From VXMO01 sp965205915 (GTDB lineage Bacteria > Chloroflexota > Dehalococcoidia > UBA6926), in contig OZ242191.1 in assembly GCA_965205915.1 (NCBI GenBank), positions 1,922,001-1,986,000 of the forward strand: 64,000 bases of DNA, given 5' to 3'. Positions 25,269 through 34,452 of the stretch are shown piece by piece. Under the pieces are notes generated by a model. It was not told the origin of the DNA. It saw nothing but the letters and a program-made list of their open reading frames with translations, and searched no databases. The position numbers and the translations under genes are program-made. Every line of letters starts with the position of its first letter. The first letter of the stretch is position 1.

Positions 25269-25333
25269 AACACTATCGAGTATGCGTATGCCCCCAAAGC
25301 AGGGTCAAGCAAATCAATCGATACGAACACGGC

Positions 25334-25603
25334 CTAGAGGTTGCGGAGCAGCCTGTCATACTCGGCGTGAGGGCCAATCCAATACCACGCTATCGTGTCA
25401 TCCTCGAGTATGCCGAGCGCTCGATATGCTCTCCCAATCCGTACTGAATAGAGCGGATGCCGCTGACTAACCCTTTTGAAAGCCAAACTTCGACGCGACG
25501 GATCCGAGAGGAACTGACGAAATGACCGACGTGCTCTCTCCTGCACGTCTTCCGGTAGCCTCTGATATGCAGCCCAGAAGCTCCTCCGCGTGATCGATCT
25601 CAC
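25334..25603 (-). CDS. RelE/ParE-superfamily toxin
   Basis: An 89-residue type II toxin fold: helices ITRRSFWAAYQRLPEDVQERA then the beta sheet with FKRVSQRHPLYSVRIGRAYRALGILEDDTIAWYWIGPHAEYDRLL (key parts HPLYSVRIGRAYRAL and the WIGPHAEYDRL end). This resembles mRNA-interferase RelE/HigB-like proteins. GTG start 2 nt after the stop of the upstream antitoxin gene, so the pair is translationally coupled. Confidence 0.8.
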   Translation of the reverse strand: MRSITRRSFWAAYQRLPEDVQERARRSFRQFLSDPSRRSLAFKRVSQRHPLYSVRIGRAYRALGILEDDTIAWYWIGPHAEYDRLLRNL

Positions 25604-25605
25604 GC

Positions 25606-25830
25606 CTACATATCTTCGACGTTCAGGGGCCTGGTACGACCGGCGCGAATGTCTTCACGCACTTCTTCTGTCATTTTATCGAGGAGTGCTTCTGATTCCG
25701 GCCGAGCAAACAACTCGTCCCACTTCTCGTCTGAGTCCATCTCCTCCAGGATTATCGCCGCGAGAGTTTCCTGCTTCTCATCAGGCAACTCCGCCGCCTT
25801 CTCAAACGCCTTCTGCAGCAACTTGTTCAT
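25606..25830 (-). CDS. Antitoxin of the RelE/ParE-like pair
   Basis: About 74 residues, helical and acidic: MNKLLQKAFEKAAELPDEKQ, LAAIILEEMDSDEKWDELF, then a basic end RAGRTRPLNVEDM. The first helix plus the LPDEKQExLAxxILEEM segment is typical of antitoxins partnered with such toxins. The ATG at 25830 has AGGGG upstream; the frame continues to 25869 without a ribosome site. Precedes the toxin, the usual order. Confidence 0.78.
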   Translation of the reverse strand: MNKLLQKAFEKAAELPDEKQETLAAIILEEMDSDEKWDELFARPESEALLDKMTEEVREDIRAGRTRPLNVEDM

Positions 25831-25920
25831 GACTGCGCCCCTTTGCTCTCCGCCAAGTATACGCGCCAAGATTCTAGCTCCGTCTCGCCACGCCGATGCC
25901 CCGTCCGCTATCCTTTCCCT

Positions 25921-26532
25921 ATGATTTCTGAGGCACAGCCGTCACGGCGCTCGACGGGCCTAACCGCCCCCGCCGCCAAGGGCGTCGATCGCGTCCTCAT
26001 CAGCCCCCGACGCCTCCGCCGCCGCGTCAAGGAACTCGCCGCGCAACTCAGCGCCGACTACGCCGGCGGTGAGGTCATATGTGTCGGCGCGCTGAACGGC
26101 GTCGTCTGCTTCCTTGCGGACCTCATCCGGGAGCTTGATATCCCCGCCCCCGTGGAACTCGTCCACGTCGACCGTTTCGTTGAGGACGGCGAGCACACCG
26201 TCGATATGCCCAACCCGTTCCGCGAGAGCCTGCGCGGCCGGAAGATACTCATCATCGAGGACATCGTGGACACCGGCGTCACGCTCAAGATGCTTGTCGA
26301 AAAGGTCCTCGCAGAATCTCCCGCCTCCCTTAAGGTGTGTACCCTGCTGGACAAGCCCGCGCACCGCCAGGTTGAGGTCAAACTCGACTACATCGGCTTC
26401 TCGATACCGCCCGTATTCGTTGTCGGATACGGCCTCGACTACGAGGGCTTCTACCGAAACCTGCCGTTCGTCGGCGTCGTCGATAGCGCCGTCTGGCCCC
26501 CCGCGCTGCTGGAACGCCCCAAGACGGAGTAG
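25921..26532 (+). CDS. hpt: Hypoxanthine phosphoribosyltransferase
   Basis: Purine-salvage enzyme joining hypoxanthine or guanine to PRPP. 203 residues. Motifs: ICVGALNGVVCFLADLIREL, VELVHVDRF, the PRPP loop ILIIEDIVDTGVTL, and VKLDYIGFSIPPVFVVGYGLDY, which matches the base-binding end of bacterial Hpt. The start is ATG at 25921; the open frame extends upstream to 25843 without support. The first 27 residues are a polar leader not usual in the family. Confidence 0.92.
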   Translation: MISEAQPSRRSTGLTAPAAKGVDRVLISPRRLRRRVKELAAQLSADYAGGEVICVGALNGVVCFLADLIRELDIPAPVELVHVDRFVEDGEHTVDMPNPFRESLRGRKILIIEDIVDTGVTLKMLVEKVLAESPASLKVCTLLDKPAHRQVEVKLDYIGFSIPPVFVVGYGLDYEGFYRNLPFVGVVDSAVWPPALLERPKTE

Positions 26533-26637
26533 GGTAGGGCGCGCCTCGGCGTCGTTGACACGCGGCGCGCGCATTGGCCACACTCGCGGTACAACTCAGA
26601 AACACGGGCGCCGTATCGGCGCTGAAAGGGGTGGAAA

Positions 26638-27075
26638 ATGATCACGGACATTCGCTACAACGCCGTCATGGTCGAGGACCTTGAGGAGGGCGTGCAGCTG
26701 TGGAAAGACCTGTTCGGCCTCGAAGAGTTGAGCCAGGCCCGCGGCAACCAGTTTGGTATCAACGCGCAGATGCTTGGCCACAACGGCCAGCCAATCATCG
26801 AAATCATGACCCCCGCCGGTCCGGATACCGCGCTCGCCCGCATGATGGAGGAGCGCAAGAATGAGCGAAACGCCAAGGGCGAGGGCATGTACATGATCTG
26901 CCTTGAGGTGGACGACATCAAGGCGACCATCGAGAACATCGAGGCGAAGGGCGGCCGTATCCAACGCGAAGAGGGCAACGACAACGTCGCGTGGGTGCAT
27001 CCTCTCGGCACGAAGATGGTGTTCATCGAGCTACAGCAACGCGGCGCCGGCAGCATGGGCGGGGCCGGCAGCTAA
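26638..27075 (+). CDS. VOC (glyoxalase/dioxygenase-fold) protein
   Basis: A 145-residue single vicinal-oxygen-chelate protein resembling methylmalonyl-CoA epimerase-type members: DIRYNAVMVEDLEEGVQLWK, FGLEEL, PIIEIMTP, MICLEVDDIKATIENIEAKG and WVHPLGTKMVFIEL. The usual metal His at the first strand is replaced (Y-N-A), while VHP and the final Glu (FIEL) are present, so the metal site is not canonical. AAGGGG precedes the ATG. Ends with a Gly-rich tail GAGSMGGAGS. Substrate unknown. Confidence 0.75.
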   Translation: MITDIRYNAVMVEDLEEGVQLWKDLFGLEELSQARGNQFGINAQMLGHNGQPIIEIMTPAGPDTALARMMEERKNERNAKGEGMYMICLEVDDIKATIENIEAKGGRIQREEGNDNVAWVHPLGTKMVFIELQQRGAGSMGGAGS

Positions 27076-27123
27076 TCCGGGAATCATTGCGTCGGCGTTC
27101 GTCCGACCGGACGAACGCCGACT

Positions 27124-28125
27124 GTGACCACCGGATTTCAAAAGTGCGATTCAGTGCAGAGTGAATCATCATTTCCCGAACGAGGACTGAATGAGCTCTT
27201 CGGCGAGCTCTGGTCGGTCTATCTTGCGCGCGTCGTGCGCCTCGTCGTCATCTCGTTTGTTAGCGCAGTCATCGTCTTCTCCGTTACATCCGGCATCGAT
27301 GCCGCGCTTCCTGAAGGAACGCAACCGGAAATCGATGCCATCCTGGAGTCCGCCTCCGAAGATGAAGCCCTCACGGATGAACAGATAGCCCGGGTCGCCG
27401 AATTGCAAATCGAGGGTCTGCCCCTTCAGGTGTTGGGTCTGTTTCTCCTGCTGGCCGTCACGATTGCCGTATCGGCCGTGGCCGCGGGCGCGTACATGTA
27501 CGTTATCGGCGCGCACTTCGTCGTCGGTAGAGTGCTGATTTCGGAGGCGCTATCGTTCGCCATCGCCCGTGTCGGCAGCCTGCTCATCACGACGGCAATG
27601 GCGCTGGGAACCGTATTCGCCGCATGGATCATCTTGTTTCTTGCGCCGATTCTCATTTCAAACGCATTTGCGGACGTGCAACTATTGGCCGTTTTGTTCG
27701 GCTTGCTGTCCTTCACCGGCCTTGTGGGAGCGGTCGTCATCAGCGCCTACGTGGCGATCCGATGGACATTCATCTGGCCCGTCGTGGCATTTGACGGGCT
27801 GATAGGCATTGCAGCCCTGAGACGCAGTTGGGAACTCACCGAGGGCTACTGGTGGCGAACATTCGGCATTCTGCTGATGGTCTCACTTGCCGTATTCGCC
27901 GTCGGCTTTCCGGCACTCCTCTTTGGCGGTATTGGTGGGGACGCCGTCGGTAAGTGGTATTCGGACATAGTCGCGCCAACAATCGCCGGCCCGATTCAGG
28001 CAATCATGATCTTCCTGCTCTATGCCGACCTGCGTACCCGGAGAGAAACTCCGCCCGGCTACGGCCCCGACCAAATCAGCCAGGAACTCGCGTTACGCCC
28101 CACAAACTGGGATGACGCCCCCTGA
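27124..28125 (+). CDS. Polytopic membrane protein (glycerophosphodiesterase-membrane-domain-like)
   Basis: A 333-residue protein with about six hydrophobic segments (among them VVRLVVISFVSAVIVFSV, LGLFLLLAVTIAVSAVAAGA, LLAVLFGLLSFTGLVGAVVI and IAGPIQAIMIFLLYADLR). The segment FDGLIGIAALRRSWELTEGY followed by WWRTFGI is typical of integral membrane proteins in the GPDPase membrane-domain/DUF group. A stretch of acidic residues (ESASEDEALTDEQIARVAEL) lies between the first two segments. The GTG start at 27124 is uncertain; no function can be assigned. Confidence 0.65.
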   Translation: MTTGFQKCDSVQSESSFPERGLNELFGELWSVYLARVVRLVVISFVSAVIVFSVTSGIDAALPEGTQPEIDAILESASEDEALTDEQIARVAELQIEGLPLQVLGLFLLLAVTIAVSAVAAGAYMYVIGAHFVVGRVLISEALSFAIARVGSLLITTAMALGTVFAAWIILFLAPILISNAFADVQLLAVLFGLLSFTGLVGAVVISAYVAIRWTFIWPVVAFDGLIGIAALRRSWELTEGYWWRTFGILLMVSLAVFAVGFPALLFGGIGGDAVGKWYSDIVAPTIAGPIQAIMIFLLYADLRTRRETPPGYGPDQISQELALRPTNWDDAP

Positions 28126-28404
28126 CTATTCGCCCCCAATCACCACGCTCCACTTCCTGATCCGCCACGACTTAACCAGCCCATTGCGAAAATACGGATC
28201 GGAATCAACAAACTCCTGAATGACAGAAGTATCCTCAGTCTTGAAAACGATGGCCGCCCCATCCACCGGCTCGTCCCACGCCCCGGCCAGAGGCACGATG
28301 CCCCGAGCATTCAACTCCCGCAACATTCCAAGATGCTCATCCCGAAACGGCGGCCGACGCTCCAACACATCATCCGAGTAGTCATACAGCAACACGTAGT
28401 ACAT
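28126..28404 (-). CDS. YciI-like protein
   Basis: A 92-residue ferredoxin-like-fold protein of the YciI family: MYYVLLYDYSDDVLERRPPF, REEHLGM-type helix, GIVPLAGAWDEPVDGAAIVF, FVDSDPYFRNGLVKSW. Both the D-P pair and the spacing match the family, whose biochemical role is generally unknown (one group has dehydrochlorinase-like activity). ATG at 28404 chosen; GTG lies one codon upstream. Confidence 0.85.
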   Translation of the reverse strand: MYYVLLYDYSDDVLERRPPFRDEHLGMLRELNARGIVPLAGAWDEPVDGAAIVFKTEDTSVIQEFVDSDPYFRNGLVKSWRIRKWSVVIGGE

Positions 28405-28424
28405 CACTCACCCACGAACCTTCG

Positions 28425-28475
28425 TCATTCCCGCATCCCAATGTCATTCCGAGCGCAGCGAGGAATCTACCAAAG
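28425..28475 (+). repeat. Repeat family A variant
   Basis: A head TTCGTCATTCCCGCATCCC followed by a full variant unit in which CATTCCGAGCGCAGCGAGGAATC forms the hairpin arms ATTCC/GGAAT. Located between the YciI and valS genes. Confidence 0.65.
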
Positions 28476-28531
28476 CCGGAACGCGGCGCCACAACCCTTT
28501 CCTCAAGCAAGTTGACCGCGAACCGAGAAAA

Positions 28532-31363
28532 TCACCCCAGCCGTGCCAGCTGCTCCTTGATCCGCTGCACACGCTGCCGCGATTCCTCGAGCCGCTCCTC
28601 TTCTTTGGCCACTACATTCGCCGGCGCCTTGGAACGGAACCCCTCGTTTCCGAGACGCTGTTCCAGACCCGTCAACCGCGACCGCGTTTCGTCGAGTTCC
28701 TTGCTCAGCCGCGCCCGTTCCGCGTCCGCGTCTACGAGTCCGGCCAGTGGCGCCATCACTGTGACGCCATCCAAAATTGCCGTCATGACCGATGTGGGAT
28801 CAGGCCGCTCATCACCTTCCGCCAGCACTTGCAACAACGAAACGCGCGCCAACGTCCCAATGGCATCACGTGAGTCGTCGATGGCCTGCCGCGACTCTGC
28901 GTCCGCGTCCACGAACACCTCGATCATCCGCGAGTGCTCGACGTTCCCCTCCGCCCGTGCGTTGCGAATGGCGCGAATAACGTTGATAACATCGCCCACC
29001 TCGCCCTCTGACGCCTGATCCGCGCCCTCTCCGTCGGCCTGTGGGTAGGGACTGACCATGATCGAGTCCACGCCCCGCGCCAACTCCGGCGCGCGCGCCA
29101 CAAGGCTCTGCCAGATCTCCTCCGTCACGAACGGTATGAACGGGTGCAGCAGCCGAATCGACTGCTCCAGCACACCAACCAGGTACGCCACCGGCGCGTC
29201 GTCGCCGTTCCGAATGCGGACCTTGGCAAGTTCGATATACCAATCCGCGAACTCATCCCACAGGAAATCGCGGATTAACTGCTCCGCCTGCCCCAGTTGA
29301 AAGTCCTCCATCAGCCGGTTCACATCCGCCGTAACGCTCGCCATGCGGGACACGATCCACCGATCCTCCCGATGCGTAGGCTCCGGCATCACACTGCCAA
29401 CCGTCGCGTCCGATGTCTCCATCGACCGTACAACGAAGCGCGCCGCGTTCCATAGCTTGTTCGCAAAATTGCGCCCCGCCTCCATCCGCCCCGGTGTCAG
29501 CGCGAGGTCGTTGCCCGGCGTTGTCGCAATCGTTAGCGCCATCCGCAGCGCGTCCGTCCCGTACTCGGCGATGCTAACAAGCGGATCAATGACGTTCCCG
29601 CGCGTCTTGGACATTTTTTGCCGTTGCGCGTCACGCACAAGGCCGTGCAGGTACACCGTGCGGAAAGGCACGTCGCCCGTGTTCTCCAAACCCATCATGA
29701 TCATCCGCGCCACCCAGAAGAACAGGATGTCGTAGCCCGTCTCCAGCACGGAAGTAGGATGAAAATACCGATAATCCTCCGCATCGTCCGGCCACCCCAA
29801 CGTGGAATGTGGCCACAACCCGGACGAGAACCACGTATCCAGCACATCCGGGTCCTGCAGCAGACTCGTGCCTCCACACTTCGCGCAAGCAGCCGAATCG
29901 TCAGTCGCAACAATCGGAGTCGCGTCCTTGTCGATCCGAATATCCGACGCCCGTTCCGCAATCTCAGAGTGTTCAAGTCCGAGAGTTCGAATATACGAGT
30001 ACGAACCCGAACCGACCATGGAACCGTCGTGCTCGGTTAGCTCTTCTTTCAGGTAGAGATAAATCTTGTCACCGTCACACTCCCCGCAGAACCACGCGGG
30101 AATCCGATGCCCCCACCACAGCTGCCGCGAGATACACCAGTCGCGGATGCCGTCCATCCAGTTCAGATACGTGCCCGTGAATCGTTCCGGCACGATGCGA
30201 ATGCGACCGTCCCGCACGGCGTCGGCGGCCCGTTCAGCCAGCGGCGCGATGTCCACGAACCACTGAATACTCAGACGCGGCTCGATGATGGTCTGGCACC
30301 GATAGCACCGCCCCACGCGATTCTCGTAGTCCTCCGTCCGTTCCAGGAACCCCGCTTTTTCGAGCTCCTCTACGATGCGCCGCCGCGCCGCAAAGCGCTC
30401 CAGCCCCACAAAAGGCCCCGCGTTCTCATTCAGCGTGCCGTCCGCGCTTATAACCTCGATGGCCTCCAACCCGTGCCGCTGACCAATCTCAAAGTCGTTC
30501 TGATCATGCGCCGGCGTCACCTTTAGCGCGCCCGTCCCGAACTCCATGTCCACATAGTCGTCGCCGATAATCGGAATCTCGCGGTCGATGAACGGCAGCC
30601 GTACGCTCAGCCCGATGGCGTCCGCAAAACGTGGGTCATTCGTGTTCACCGCCACCGCCGTATCGCCCAGATACGTCTCAGGCCGCGTCGTTGCCACGGT
30701 CAGATGCCGACCCGACCCATCCGCATACGGGTAGTTGATATGCCACAGCTTGCCCGCTGTGTCCTCGTACTCCGTCTCCAAATCGGATAGGGCAGTGTGG
30801 TCCGTCGGACACCAGTTGATCATCCGCTCGCCACGATAGATACGCCCCGACTCATACAGATTCACGAACGTTGCCCGCACGGCCCGCGACGGCCCCTCGT
30901 CCAGCGTGAATCGCTCCCGAGTCCAATCGCACGACGCCCCAAGCCGTCGGTGCTGATTCTGTATCGTGCCGCCGTACTCGCGCACCCACTCCCACACATG
31001 CTCCAGGAACTTCTCGCGCCCGATCTGCCGGCGGTCGATGCCCTGCGACGCCAAGTAATTTTCAACGACGTATTGTGTCGCGATACCCGCGTGATCAGTG
31101 CCCGGCAGCCACAGCGTTGGATCGCCCCGCATCCGATGCCACCGCACCAGCGCGTCCTCCACAGCCGCCGTCAGCGCATGGCCGAGGTGCAACTGCCCCG
31201 TAACATTCGGCGGCGGCATGATGACGACAAACGGCTCTTTGCCCTCGACAATCGTGGGCTGAAAATACCCGCGCTCCTCCCACCATTGATAACGAGCCTC
31301 CTCAAACCGGGCAGGATCCCACGCAGCCGCCATCTCCCCCGCGCGGGCAATATCACTCGCCAT
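28532..31363 (-). CDS. valS: Valyl-tRNA synthetase
   Basis: Class I synthetase charging tRNA-Val, about 943 residues. HIGH-type motif in PPPNVTGQLHLGHAL, KMSKS-type KMSKTRGNVIDPL, the editing CP1 domain between (VATTRPETYLGDTAVAVN), the anticodon-binding region after 640, and a C-terminal coiled coil (LSKELDETRSRLTGLEQRL ... QRIKEQLARLG) that grips tRNA. ATG at 31363 has CGGAGAG about 9 nt upstream; a longer frame starts at 31396 without a site. I see no T-box leader. Confidence 0.96.
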   Translation of the reverse strand: MASDIARAGEMAAAWDPARFEEARYQWWEERGYFQPTIVEGKEPFVVIMPPPNVTGQLHLGHALTAAVEDALVRWHRMRGDPTLWLPGTDHAGIATQYVVENYLASQGIDRRQIGREKFLEHVWEWVREYGGTIQNQHRRLGASCDWTRERFTLDEGPSRAVRATFVNLYESGRIYRGERMINWCPTDHTALSDLETEYEDTAGKLWHINYPYADGSGRHLTVATTRPETYLGDTAVAVNTNDPRFADAIGLSVRLPFIDREIPIIGDDYVDMEFGTGALKVTPAHDQNDFEIGQRHGLEAIEVISADGTLNENAGPFVGLERFAARRRIVEELEKAGFLERTEDYENRVGRCYRCQTIIEPRLSIQWFVDIAPLAERAADAVRDGRIRIVPERFTGTYLNWMDGIRDWCISRQLWWGHRIPAWFCGECDGDKIYLYLKEELTEHDGSMVGSGSYSYIRTLGLEHSEIAERASDIRIDKDATPIVATDDSAACAKCGGTSLLQDPDVLDTWFSSGLWPHSTLGWPDDAEDYRYFHPTSVLETGYDILFFWVARMIMMGLENTGDVPFRTVYLHGLVRDAQRQKMSKTRGNVIDPLVSIAEYGTDALRMALTIATTPGNDLALTPGRMEAGRNFANKLWNAARFVVRSMETSDATVGSVMPEPTHREDRWIVSRMASVTADVNRLMEDFQLGQAEQLIRDFLWDEFADWYIELAKVRIRNGDDAPVAYLVGVLEQSIRLLHPFIPFVTEEIWQSLVARAPELARGVDSIMVSPYPQADGEGADQASEGEVGDVINVIRAIRNARAEGNVEHSRMIEVFVDADAESRQAIDDSRDAIGTLARVSLLQVLAEGDERPDPTSVMTAILDGVTVMAPLAGLVDADAERARLSKELDETRSRLTGLEQRLGNEGFRSKAPANVVAKEEERLEESRQRVQRIKEQLARLG

Positions 31364-31490
31364 CAGCAAGCTCTCCGGAAAACACACGAGAGACATGGCC
31401 GAGACTGTAATTCATGGCGAGTCCTTCTATTGTATTTGATTGACTCGCAGCGTCATTCCCTACGCCATCATGTCATGAGGTGGAGACAAC

Positions 31491-32528
31491 CTAAAGGGGT
31501 TTGCGAGCCAGGAAGCAATACAATGGCGTGAAAACCCCGGCGCGCCCGCCCGCGACATAGGCGTTGGCGGTCCGATCGAGCAGTCCGATTACGTCCGTAG
31601 AGCCTTTCGGGAATATTCGCAGAAGCTCGGCTAGCCTGGATGCCCCAATGAACATCTTGCGGCCCAGCGGAGTCCTGCGAAGAGCGTTGCCCAAAATGTT
31701 GCGGTGGGTTTCCATAGGCGCATACCACGGTGTGGTTGGGCCATTCTCCTCGATACCACGATCCATCCCTTCGATGACCTGAAACCCCACCGTTTCGAGC
31801 GTCTTGTTCACCTCGTGCGTCGTCGCGATATCTTGGAGCGCTATGCCACGCATCAAGTCTTGCTTAATGACCCTGTGCCGACTGTCATCGGGGTCGAACT
31901 TGTCTGTCATGCACATTTCCTGACCCCAGAAAAGAGCCCCGGGTTTCAGCACGCGGTAGATCTCCGCGAACGCGCCCGCCTTGTCCGGCGCATGACACGT
32001 TGATTCGATCGCGTAGCCCCGGTCGAACGTGTCATCTTCAATGGCGCCCATGTCCATGAAGCTGCACGAGACGTAATCGACCATGTCGTTCAGTCCTGCT
32101 TCCGCGTTCAACGATTTCGCCTTCTCCAGCTGAATGTCATTGTTGTTGATCCCTACTACCCTGACACCGCCCTCACGGACGACACGACGCATTGGGCCGC
32201 CAATCCCACAACCGACATCAACCACCGTCATCTCCTCGCGCAGCTCCAACTTGTCAATCATCAGTCGCTGATGACGGACCTGCGAGGCCTCCACGCTCTC
32301 CTGCGGTGTTAACGGAGCAAAGTGCAGGGATTCGCCCCACCCGAACACCATGAACTCGCTGCTAAGGTCGTAGAATTCCTTGACGGTTGCGGTGTGCTCG
32401 TAGCCGCTCGCGTCGGCATCATGGGTAGCCGCTCTATCCGGCCATCCATCGAAATGTCGCACGCGGCTCGCCACGTCCGATCCGCGGTATGCCGCCTTCA
32501 GCCCTTTTGATAGTTTGCGAAATTGCAT
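31491..32528 (-). CDS. SAM-dependent methyltransferase resembling sterol C-24 methyltransferase
   Basis: A 345-residue class I methyltransferase. Besides motif I (VVDVGCGIGGPMRRV), it carries segments characteristic of eukaryotic sterol C-24 methyltransferases (SMT/ERG6): FYDLSSEFMVFGWGESLHFA (the YEYGWGxSFHF region), VVGINNNDIQ, YAIESTCHAPD, and QEMCMTDKFDPD. The C-terminus ends GVFTPLYCFLARKPL, also SMT-like. Family members methylate the sterol side chain; some bacterial homologues are known, so a sterol substrate is plausible but unproven and no sterol genes are in the window. Last in a minus-strand run with mobA-like, coaBC and coaX. Confidence 0.8.
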   Translation of the reverse strand: MQFRKLSKGLKAAYRGSDVASRVRHFDGWPDRAATHDADASGYEHTATVKEFYDLSSEFMVFGWGESLHFAPLTPQESVEASQVRHQRLMIDKLELREEMTVVDVGCGIGGPMRRVVREGGVRVVGINNNDIQLEKAKSLNAEAGLNDMVDYVSCSFMDMGAIEDDTFDRGYAIESTCHAPDKAGAFAEIYRVLKPGALFWGQEMCMTDKFDPDDSRHRVIKQDLMRGIALQDIATTHEVNKTLETVGFQVIEGMDRGIEENGPTTPWYAPMETHRNILGNALRRTPLGRKMFIGASRLAELLRIFPKGSTDVIGLLDRTANAYVAGGRAGVFTPLYCFLARKPL

Positions 32529-32583
32529 GGCGTTCCGTATCCGATTGTTGCACTCGTGTCACACAAGCGCAAATAACCCCGTG

Positions 32584-33219
32584 TCATACCCGGCCCTGCC
32601 CCGTCACCCCCAAAGCCCGCTCATAGTCCTCCGGGCTGTTCATATTGATAATCACAACCGGATCCGCGAACTCCACGCGGTTCACCCGTCCGGCGTCCCG
32701 CTCCGTCACCTCCCGCAGCCCCCGCCTCTCCTCCGTGATCCCCTCAATCTCCGAACGCAGCGACGCGTTCATAACAGGCGGATGCCCCTCGATTCCCCCA
32801 TGCCACGGATACGTGATCGGCAGCCCACCTTCAAAATGCGCCTCTATCAACTCATCAGTGGTATGCGCGGGGCGCGGCGCATCCATCGCCAAAAATATCC
32901 AGTCCGTCGCCCGCTCATCCGCCGCCCGCAGCCCGGCCAACACGGACGTCGTCTTGCCTTGCGCGTGATCGGGATTTTCCACGATGCGATACACAGGCAC
33001 GCGGCCTACGGATTCAGGCAGCAGCGGCCTGAAATCGTCGGCGTTCTCCCCCAGAACAACGATCAACTCATCCGCCCGCGACAGCCCGCACTGCTCCACC
33101 TGCCACGTCAGCAACGGCTTGCCCATCCATGGGAGTGTCTGTTTCGGCCTGCCCATTCGCGACGAGCTACCACCTGCAAGGACGATGAGAGCAACGAAAC
33201 GAGGCCCGGATTCGCTCAC
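32584..33219 (-). CDS. MobA/MocA-like nucleotidyltransferase
   Basis: A 211-residue NTP transferase with LAGGSSSRMGRPKQTLPW, the signature of molybdenum-cofactor guanylyl/cytidylyl-transferases and related enzymes, VENPDHAQGKTTSVLAGL, the metal-binding MDAPR, and GGIEGHPPVMN, which is like MocA (CTP:molybdopterin). The GTG start at 33219 follows the coaBC stop by 18 bp. Either a molybdenum-cofactor maturation role or a related nucleotide-sugar transfer is possible; the molybdopterin oxidoreductase at 17.2 kb makes the first attractive. Confidence 0.8.
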   Translation of the reverse strand: MSESGPRFVALIVLAGGSSSRMGRPKQTLPWMGKPLLTWQVEQCGLSRADELIVVLGENADDFRPLLPESVGRVPVYRIVENPDHAQGKTTSVLAGLRAADERATDWIFLAMDAPRPAHTTDELIEAHFEGGLPITYPWHGGIEGHPPVMNASLRSEIEGITEERRGLREVTERDAGRVNRVEFADPVVIINMNSPEDYERALGVTGQGRV

Positions 33220-33237
33220 GCGACTGCGCCTCGTGAA

Positions 33238-34449
33238 CTATCCACCCAGCAGGGCGGAGACGCGATTTAGCACGGCGTCCGCCACCTCGCGCTTGGACAT
33301 CAGCGGCAACTCGTCTTGCCCGCCGGACTTATCAAGAATGACAACCCGATTCGTGTCCACAGCAAATCCCGCGTCCGTCGCCGAAACGTCGTTCGCCACA
33401 ATCATGTCCAGCTTCTTGCGCTCCAGCTTGTCGCGCGCATTGTTCAGCAGGTCTTCCGTCTCCGCGGCAAACCCCACCTTGAGCCCCGGCAGCGCGCTTA
33501 CCTCCGCCAAAATGTCAGGCGTCTTTTTCATATCGATGGTCAAGATGTCCTGCCCCGCAACCTTCTTCATCTTCTGTCCGGCTGCTGAGACCGGCTCCCA
33601 GTCCGCCACAGCCGCCGCCATGACCAGCGCATCCGCCTCGTCCCGCAGCGCATCGGACACCGCCGCCAGCATCTGCCGCGCGGTCTCCACCTTAACGACA
33701 TTCACGCCCGCCGGATTCGCCAGGCCCGCCGCGCTCACCAGCGTCACCCGCGCCCCACGATCCCGCGCCGCCTCAGCAAAGGCATACCCCTGTTTGCCGG
33801 ACGAGCGATTCGTCACCACCCTCACCGGGTCGATCGGCTCCTGCGTCCCACCTGCCGAAACAACAATATGCCGTCCCAATAAATCCTGATCCGGTGAGAG
33901 AATCCCACTCAACGCGTTAAGGATGTCCGCCGTCTCGACAAGCCGACCGCTCCCAACCGCGCCCGAGGCCAGCCGACCCTCATTCGGCCCGGCAAACATA
34001 ACGCCCCGCTCCCGCAGCGCCGCCACGTTCGCCTGCGTCGCCGCGTTCGTCCACATATGGTGTTCCATCGCCGGTGCAAGAACCACGGGCGCAGTCGTAG
34101 CGAGAACGATGGTCGAAAGCGCGTCGTCGGCCAGTCCGTGTGCCAGCTTGGCCATCACGTGGGCGGTGGCCGGCGCGATGACAACCGTATCCGCCCGCCG
34201 CGCAACCTCAACGTGCTCCAGCGGATCCTCCGACTGCGCGTCAAATATGTCCGTGATGACGGTGCGGTGCGTCAATGAACGGAACGTCAGCGGCGTAACG
34301 AACTCCTGCGCCGCGCGTGTCAGCACCACGTCCACCAGCGCCCCAGCCTGCATCAGCTTTGAGGCGATATCCGCCGCCTTATAACACGCGATACTGCCGG
34401 AAACGCCCAGCACGATATGCTTACCCGCAATCGCGTCCACACCGCTCAT
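33238..34449 (-). CDS. coaBC: Bifunctional phosphopantothenoylcysteine decarboxylase/synthase
   Basis: 403 residues with both steps of CoA synthesis. CoaC flavoprotein first: IVLGVSGSIACYKAADIASK, TAHVMAKLAHGLADD, and PAMEHHMW (substrate clamp near the active-site region). CoaB follows from about 190: VVSAGGTQEPIDPVRVVTNR and SSGKQGYAFAEAA, then KKTPDILAEVSAL and VGFAAETEDLL, and ANDVS. Starts at ATG 34449, 3 nt after the coaX stop, so pantothenate kinase and CoaBC are one unit. Confidence 0.95.
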   Translation of the reverse strand: MSGVDAIAGKHIVLGVSGSIACYKAADIASKLMQAGALVDVVLTRAAQEFVTPLTFRSLTHRTVITDIFDAQSEDPLEHVEVARRADTVVIAPATAHVMAKLAHGLADDALSTIVLATTAPVVLAPAMEHHMWTNAATQANVAALRERGVMFAGPNEGRLASGAVGSGRLVETADILNALSGILSPDQDLLGRHIVVSAGGTQEPIDPVRVVTNRSSGKQGYAFAEAARDRGARVTLVSAAGLANPAGVNVVKVETARQMLAAVSDALRDEADALVMAAAVADWEPVSAAGQKMKKVAGQDILTIDMKKTPDILAEVSALPGLKVGFAAETEDLLNNARDKLERKKLDMIVANDVSATDAGFAVDTNRVVILDKSGGQDELPLMSKREVADAVLNRVSALLGG

Positions 34450-34452
34450 CGC

